NCBI GenBank assembly: GCA_013823505.1
Contig: PNMH01000099.1
Span: 1-11,942, forward strand
Length of the DNA: 11,942 nt
Direction of reading: 5' to 3'
Origin: Polaromonas sp.
GTDB lineage: Bacteria; Pseudomonadota; Gammaproteobacteria; Burkholderiales; Burkholderiaceae
Below the pieces are notes generated by a model. That model saw nothing but the letters and a program-made list of their open reading frames with translations, was not told where the DNA came from and made no database searches. Both the position numbers and the translations under genes were made by a program. Below, piece after piece: positions 7,954-11,942 of this stretch; positions within the stretch are counted from its first letter, which is position 1; the number at the start of each line of letters is the position of its first letter.

Positions 7954-10656
7954 ATGGCAGCGAACAACGCGCAGGACGGCCGCGGCGCCGGTGACCTGGA
8001 CACCCAGGAAACCCGTGAATGGATGGAGGCGCTGGGCGCCGTGATCGAACGGGAGGGCCCGGAACGCGCCCACTTCCTGCTGGAGCAACTGCTCGAAGAG
8101 GCCCGCCAGCACAGCATCGACCTGCCGTTCTCGGCCACCACGGGCTATGTGAACACCATCGAGCCCAACCAGGAAGAGCGTTGCCCCGGCAACATCGAGA
8201 TCGAAGAGCGCCTGCGCGCCTACATGCGCTGGAACGCCATGGCCATGGTGGTCAAGGCCAACCGCCACAACCCCGAAGACGGTGGTGACCTGGGCGGCCA
8301 CATCGGTTCGTTCGCTTCGCTGGCCCACATGTTCGGCGCCGGCTTCAACCATTTCTGGCACGCCGAGAGCGAAAACCACGGTGGCGACTGCCTCTACATC
8401 CAGGGCCACGTATCGCCCGGTGTGTACGCCCGCGCCTACCTGGAAGGTCGCCTGACCGAAGAGCAACTGCTCAACTTCCGCCAGGAAGTGGACGGCAAGG
8501 GCCTTTCCAGCTACCCGCATCCCAAGCTCATGCCCGAGTTCTGGCAGTTCCCCACCGTCTCCATGGGCCTGGGCCCGCTGATGGCGATCTACCAGGCCCG
8601 TTTCCTGAAGTACCTGCACGCCCGTGGCATCGCCAACACCGAAAACCGCAAGGTCTGGGTGTTCTGTGGCGATGGCGAGATGGACGAAGTGGAGTCGCTG
8701 GGCGCCATCAGCCTGGCCGCGCGCGAGAACCTCGACAACCTGATCTTCGTGGTGAACTGCAACCTGCAGCGCCTGGACGGTCCGGTGCGCGGCAACGGCA
8801 AGATCATCCAGGAGCTCGAAGGCGAGTTCCGCGGCTCCGGCTGGAACGTGATCAAGCTGCTTTGGGGCAGCGAATGGGACTCGCTGCTGGCGCGCGACAA
8901 GGACGGCGCGCTGCGCAAGATCATGATGGACACGGTCGACGGTGACTACCAGGCCTTCAAGGCCAACGACGGTGCTTACGTGCGCAAGCATTTCTTCGGC
9001 CGCGACCCCAAGACGCTGGAGATGGTGTCCCACCTCAGCGACAACGACATCTGGAACCTCAAGCGCGGTGGCCACGACCCGCAGAAGGTCTATGCGGCGT
9101 ACCACAAGGCGGTCAACCACAAGGGCCAGCCGACCGTGCTGCTGATCAAGACCGTCAAGGGCTTCGGCATGGGCAAGTCGGGTGAAGGCAAGAACACGGT
9201 GCACCAGACCAAGAAGCTCACCGACGAAGACATCAAGATCTTCCGCGACCGCTTCAACCTGCCGATCCCGGACAGCGAGCTCTCGAAGATTCCGTTCTAC
9301 AAGCCGGCCGACGACACGCCGGAGATGAAGTACCTGCACGAGCGCCGCCAGGCGCTGGGTGGGTATCTGCCCAAGCGCCGCGTGAAGGCCGACGAGAGCT
9401 TCACCGTGCCGTCGATCGAGACCTTCAAGGCCGTGATGGAGCCGACCGTGGAAGGCCGCGAGATTTCGACCACGCAGGCCTACGTGCGCTTCCTCACCCA
9501 GCTGCTGCGCGACCAAGCTTTGGGCCCGCGCATCGTGCCCATCCTGGTGGATGAAGCGCGCACCTTCGGCATGGAAGGCCTATTCCGCCAGATCGGCATC
9601 TACAACCCCGCAGGTCAGAACTACACCCCGGTCGACAAGGACCAGGTCATGTACTACAAGGAAGACAAGGCCGGCCAGATCCTTCAGGAAGGCATCAACG
9701 AAGCCGGCGGCATGAGCAGCTGGATCGCAGCAGCCACGAGCTACAGCACCAGCAACCGCATCATGGTGCCGTTCTACGTGTACTACTCGATGTTCGGCTT
9801 CCAGCGCATTGGCGACCTGGCCTGGGCGGCCGGCGACATGCAGGCGCGCGGCTTCCTGCTGGGTGGCACCTCCGGGCGCACCACGCTCAACGGCGAAGGC
9901 CTGCAGCACGAAGACGGCCACAGCCACATCCTGGCCGGCACCATCCCGAACTGCATCAGCTACGACCCGACGTTCGCGCACGAAGTCGGCGTGATCCTGC
10001 ACCACGGCTTGAAGCGCATGGTGGAGAAGCAGGACAACGTCTTCTACTACCTGACCCTGCTGAACGAGAACTACGCCATGCCCGGCCTCACGCCCGGCAC
10101 CGAAGACCAGATCATCAAGGGCATGTACCTCTGCAAAGAGGGTGCCAAGCTCACGCCGCGCGTTCAGTTGCTGGGCTCCGGCACCATCCTGCGCGAATCG
10201 ATTGCGGCGCAGGAACTGTTGGAAAAAGACTGGGGCGTGGCCGCCAACGTGTGGAGCTGCCCGAGCTTCAACGAGCTCACCCGCGACGGCCAGGACGCCG
10301 AGCGCTGGAACCTTTTGCACCCGACCGAGCCGCAGCGCGTTCCGTTCGTGGGCCAGCAGCTGGAAAAGCACACCGGCCCGGTCGTGGCCTCCACCGACTA
10401 CATGAAGAACTACGCCGAACAGATCCGGCCCTTCATCCCCAAAGGCCGCACCTACAAGGTGCTGGGCACCGACGGTTTCGGCCGCAGCGACTTCCGCAGC
10501 AAGCTGCGCGAGCACTTCGAGATCAACCGCCATTACATCGTCGTGGCCGCGCTCAAGGCGCTGAGCGAAGAGGGCACCGTGCCAGTGGCCAAGGTGGCCG
10601 AAGCCATTGCCAAGTACGGCATCAAGGCCGACAAGATCAACCCGCTGTACGCCTGA
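7954..10656 (+). CDS. aceE: Pyruvate dehydrogenase E1 component (homodimeric type)
   Basis: AceE decarboxylates pyruvate using thiamine diphosphate and reductively acetylates the lipoyl groups of AceF, linking glycolysis to the TCA cycle. The 900 residues compare with 887 in E. coli, and the two align over essentially the full length. The thiamine diphosphate/Mg motif runs from GDGEMDE (D240) to NCNLQRLDG (N270), the same 30-residue spacing as E. coli D230/N260. [16 protein letters not shown] lies around residue 534, and the cofactor-activating glutamate in GQILQEGIN is E579 (E. coli E571). The ATG at 7954 was chosen because AGGAG (7943-7947) sits six bases upstream and the N-terminus resembles relatives. 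An in-frame TTG at 7876 would add 26 poor-quality residues and lacks support. aceF follows after 20 bases, so the two form an operon. Nothing looks broken. Confidence 0.98.
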   Translation: MAANNAQDGRGAGDLDTQETREWMEALGAVIEREGPERAHFLLEQLLEEARQHSIDLPFSATTGYVNTIEPNQEERCPGNIEIEERLRAYMRWNAMAMVVKANRHNPEDGGDLGGHIGSFASLAHMFGAGFNHFWHAESENHGGDCLYIQGHVSPGVYARAYLEGRLTEEQLLNFRQEVDGKGLSSYPHPKLMPEFWQFPTVSMGLGPLMAIYQARFLKYLHARGIANTENRKVWVFCGDGEMDEVESLGAISLAARENLDNLIFVVNCNLQRLDGPVRGNGKIIQELEGEFRGSGWNVIKLLWGSEWDSLLARDKDGALRKIMMDTVDGDYQAFKANDGAYVRKHFFGRDPKTLEMVSHLSDNDIWNLKRGGHDPQKVYAAYHKAVNHKGQPTVLLIKTVKGFGMGKSGEGKNTVHQTKKLTDEDIKIFRDRFNLPIPDSELSKIPFYKPADDTPEMKYLHERRQALGGYLPKRRVKADESFTVPSIETFKAVMEPTVEGREISTTQAYVRFLTQLLRDQALGPRIVPILVDEARTFGMEGLFRQIGIYNPAGQNYTPVDKDQVMYYKEDKAGQILQEGINEAGGMSSWIAAATSYSTSNRIMVPFYVYYSMFGFQRIGDLAWAAGDMQARGFLLGGTSGRTTLNGEGLQHEDGHSHILAGTIPNCISYDPTFAHEVGVILHHGLKRMVEKQDNVFYYLTLLNENYAMPGLTPGTEDQIIKGMYLCKEGAKLTPRVQLLGSGTILRESIAAQELLEKDWGVAANVWSCPSFNELTRDGQDAERWNLLHPTEPQRVPFVGQQLEKHTGPVVASTDYMKNYAEQIRPFIPKGRTYKVLGTDGFGRSDFRSKLREHFEINRHYIVVAALKALSEEGTVPVAKVAEAIAKYGIKADKINPLYA

Positions 10657-10676
10657 TACGGCGAGGAGACAACAAC

Positions 10677-11942
10677 ATGGCACTCATAGATGTGAAGGTC
10701 CCGGACATCGGCGACTTCGACGAGGTGGCGGTGATCGAGCTGCTGGTGAAGGTGGGCGACACGGTCAAGGCCGAGCAGTCGCTGATCACGGTGGAGTCCG
10801 ACAAGGCGTCGATGGAAATCCCGTCGAGCACGGCCGGCGTGGTGAAGGAACTCAAGGTTGCGCTGGGCGACAAGGTGAAGGAGGGTTCGGTGGTGCTGGT
10901 GGTGGAGGCGGCGGGTGACGCGGCGGCTCCGGCTGCAGCGCCTGCCCCGGTGGCTGCTGCGCCGGCTGCGGCTGCCGCGCCCGTGGCTGCTCCTGCCCCG
11001 GCTGCCCCGGCGCCTGCCGCGAGCGGCCCGGTCCAGGTGCTCGTGCCCGACATTGGCGACTTCAAGGATGTCGCGGTGATCGAGGTGCTGGTCAAACCAG
11101 GCGACAAGATCGCGCTCGAACAAAGCCTGATCACGGTGGAGTCCGACAAGGCGTCGATGGAGATTCCTTCGTCGCACGCCGGCGTGCTCAAGGAACTCAA
11201 GGTCAAGGTGGGCGACACGGTCAACATCGGTGACTTGCTGGCGATTCTGGAAGGTTCCGTGTCGGCCGCGCCGCCCGCTGCGACGCCGTCTCCTGCGCCT
11301 GCGCCCACCGCGGCACCGGCTGTTGCGGCTGCGGTCGCGCCACCTGCGGTGGCGTCCGTGGTGGCAGCACCGGCTGCCCACAATCCCACAACAGCCCCTG
11401 TTGGCCTTCCCCACGCCTCACCCTCGGTGCGCAAGTTCGCCCGCGAGCTCGGCGTGCCGCTGGCCGAGGTCAAAGGTTCGGGTCTGAAGGGCCGCATCAC
11501 GGCCGAAGACATCCAGTCGTTCACGAAATCCGTGATGAGCGGTGCGGTGCAGACCACCGCGCAAGCGGCCAAGGCGCCGGCCTCGTCAGGCGGTGGCGGC
11601 TCCGAGTTGGGCCTGATTCCGTGGCCCAAGGTGGACTTCGCCAAGTTCGGCCCGATCGAACGCAAGGAGATGGGCCGCATCAAGAAGATCAGTGGCGCCA
11701 ACCTGCTGCGCAACGCGGTCATGATCCCGGCCGTCACCAACTTCGACGACGCCGACATCACCGACCTGGAAGCCTTCCGCGTCTCCACCAACAAGGAGAA
11801 CGAGAAGAGCGGCGTGAAGGTGACCATGCTGGCATTCCTGATCAAGGCCTGCGTGGCTTCGCTCAAGAAGTTCCCCGAGTTCAACAGCTCGCTGGACGGT
11901 GACTCGCTGGTCTACAAGCAGTTCTGGCACATCGGCTTTGCC
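10677..11942 (+). CDS. aceF: Dihydrolipoamide acetyltransferase (E2 of pyruvate dehydrogenase), 3'-truncated by window edge
   Basis: AceF carries swinging lipoyl arms that accept the acetyl group from AceE, transfers it to CoA, and forms the core of the complex. The 422 visible codons remain open to the window edge. Two lipoyl domains are seen, residues 1-77 (lipoyl lysine K43) and 119-193 (K158), each in [13 protein letters not shown]. Ala/Pro-rich linkers follow each domain (about 78-118 and 194-246). The peripheral subunit-binding domain spans about 247-282 ([11 protein letters not shown], then [13 protein letters not shown]). The catalytic domain begins near residue 318 ([12 protein letters not shown]) and includes [22 protein letters not shown]. 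The HxxxDG active-site motif lies beyond the edge. AGGAG (10664-10668) stands eight bases before the ATG. E. coli AceF has three lipoyl domains, so this one has one fewer. Confidence 0.97.
   Translation, partial: MALIDVKVPDIGDFDEVAVIELLVKVGDTVKAEQSLITVESDKASMEIPSSTAGVVKELKVALGDKVKEGSVVLVVEAAGDAAAPAAAPAPVAAAPAAAAAPVAAPAPAAPAPAASGPVQVLVPDIGDFKDVAVIEVLVKPGDKIALEQSLITVESDKASMEIPSSHAGVLKELKVKVGDTVNIGDLLAILEGSVSAAPPAATPSPAPAPTAAPAVAAAVAPPAVASVVAAPAAHNPTTAPVGLPHASPSVRKFARELGVPLAEVKGSGLKGRITAEDIQSFTKSVMSGAVQTTAQAAKAPASSGGGGSELGLIPWPKVDFAKFGPIERKEMGRIKKISGANLLRNAVMIPAVTNFDDADITDLEAFRVSTNKENEKSGVKVTMLAFLIKACVASLKKFPEFNSSLDGDSLVYKQFWHIGFA
10782..11161 (+). repeat. Direct repeat between the two lipoyl-domain coding regions
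   Basis: Bases 10782-10816 and 11127-11161 are identical over 35 bases, 345 bases apart. Both encode [11 protein letters not shown] plus the first two bases of the next Glu codon, the segment around the lipoylated lysine. Flanking bases differ at synonymous positions. A second 20-base identity, 10749-10768 with 11205-11224 (coding KVGDTV in context), joins the start of domain 1 to the end of domain 2. This reflects the pseudo-symmetry of the lipoyl fold. The pattern points to domain duplication with sequence homogenisation. Confidence 0.85.

Noticed and set aside
7834..9516. Long open frame (560 codons) on the minus strand over aceE and its promoter
   Set aside because: It is antisense to a fully conserved aceE, and its low-complexity His/Val/Gly-rich protein resembles no family. 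It is a by-product of third-position GC bias.
10921..11040. Ala/Pro codon-rich tract that could be taken for a tandem repeat or recombination site
   Set aside because: It encodes the flexible interdomain linker of AceF. No fixed repeat unit is maintained.
10533..11884. Minus-strand open frames opposite aceF (up to 415 codons, Ala/Gly/Thr-rich)
   Set aside because: They mirror the Ala/Pro-rich linkers and lipoyl domains of aceF. The repetitive look comes from the aceF coding repeat, not from an independent gene.

Overview
This window looks like ordinary chromosomal housekeeping DNA from a GC-rich betaproteobacterium. By eye it is about 65% GC with strong G/C third-position bias. The protein sequences (CarB, GreA, FolD, the homodimeric-type AceE, and an AceF with two lipoyl domains) fit Burkholderiales, most likely Comamonadaceae. 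That placement rests on recalled family resemblance, not on a search. I see no transposase, integrase, phage gene, CRISPR array, tRNA or rRNA, and no base-composition island.

Left part, plus strand (1-3640). The 3' four-fifths of carB (carbamoyl-phosphate synthase large subunit) enters from the left edge. A 147-base gap follows, holding a candidate promoter and an intrinsic-terminator-like hairpin. Next come greA (transcript cleavage factor) and a four-helix DUF4149-type membrane protein. The start codon of the membrane protein shares one base with the greA stop codon (TGATG).

Middle part, minus strand (3637-7750). Transcription runs leftward. A membrane-bound PAS sensor histidine kinase and a FixJ/DctR-like response regulator overlap by four bases (ATGA). 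They are followed by a strong intrinsic terminator and then folD (methylene-THF dehydrogenase/cyclohydrolase). The stop codon of folD interlocks with that of the convergent DUF4149 gene in one TTAA.

Right part, plus strand (7751-11942). A 203-base divergent intergenic region contains an A+T-rich promoter zone, a 14-base imperfect inverted repeat and a small hairpin. It leads into aceE (pyruvate dehydrogenase E1) and aceF (dihydrolipoamide acetyltransferase E2). The aceF gene runs off the right edge before its catalytic motif.

How the genes connect. AceE and AceF are the first two enzymes of the pyruvate dehydrogenase complex; an lpd (E3) gene would be expected just beyond the window. The divergent kinase/regulator pair shares the aceE upstream region, so control of pyruvate dehydrogenase, or of organic-acid uptake as in DctS/DctR, is a reasonable hypothesis. 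It is not shown by the sequence. CarB (pyrimidine/arginine precursors), FolD (one-carbon supply) and GreA (RNA polymerase rescue) are core functions. No previously undescribed multi-gene system is evident. The points most worth a second look are regulatory: the greA leader, the inverted repeat at the aceE promoter, and the terminator packed against folD.
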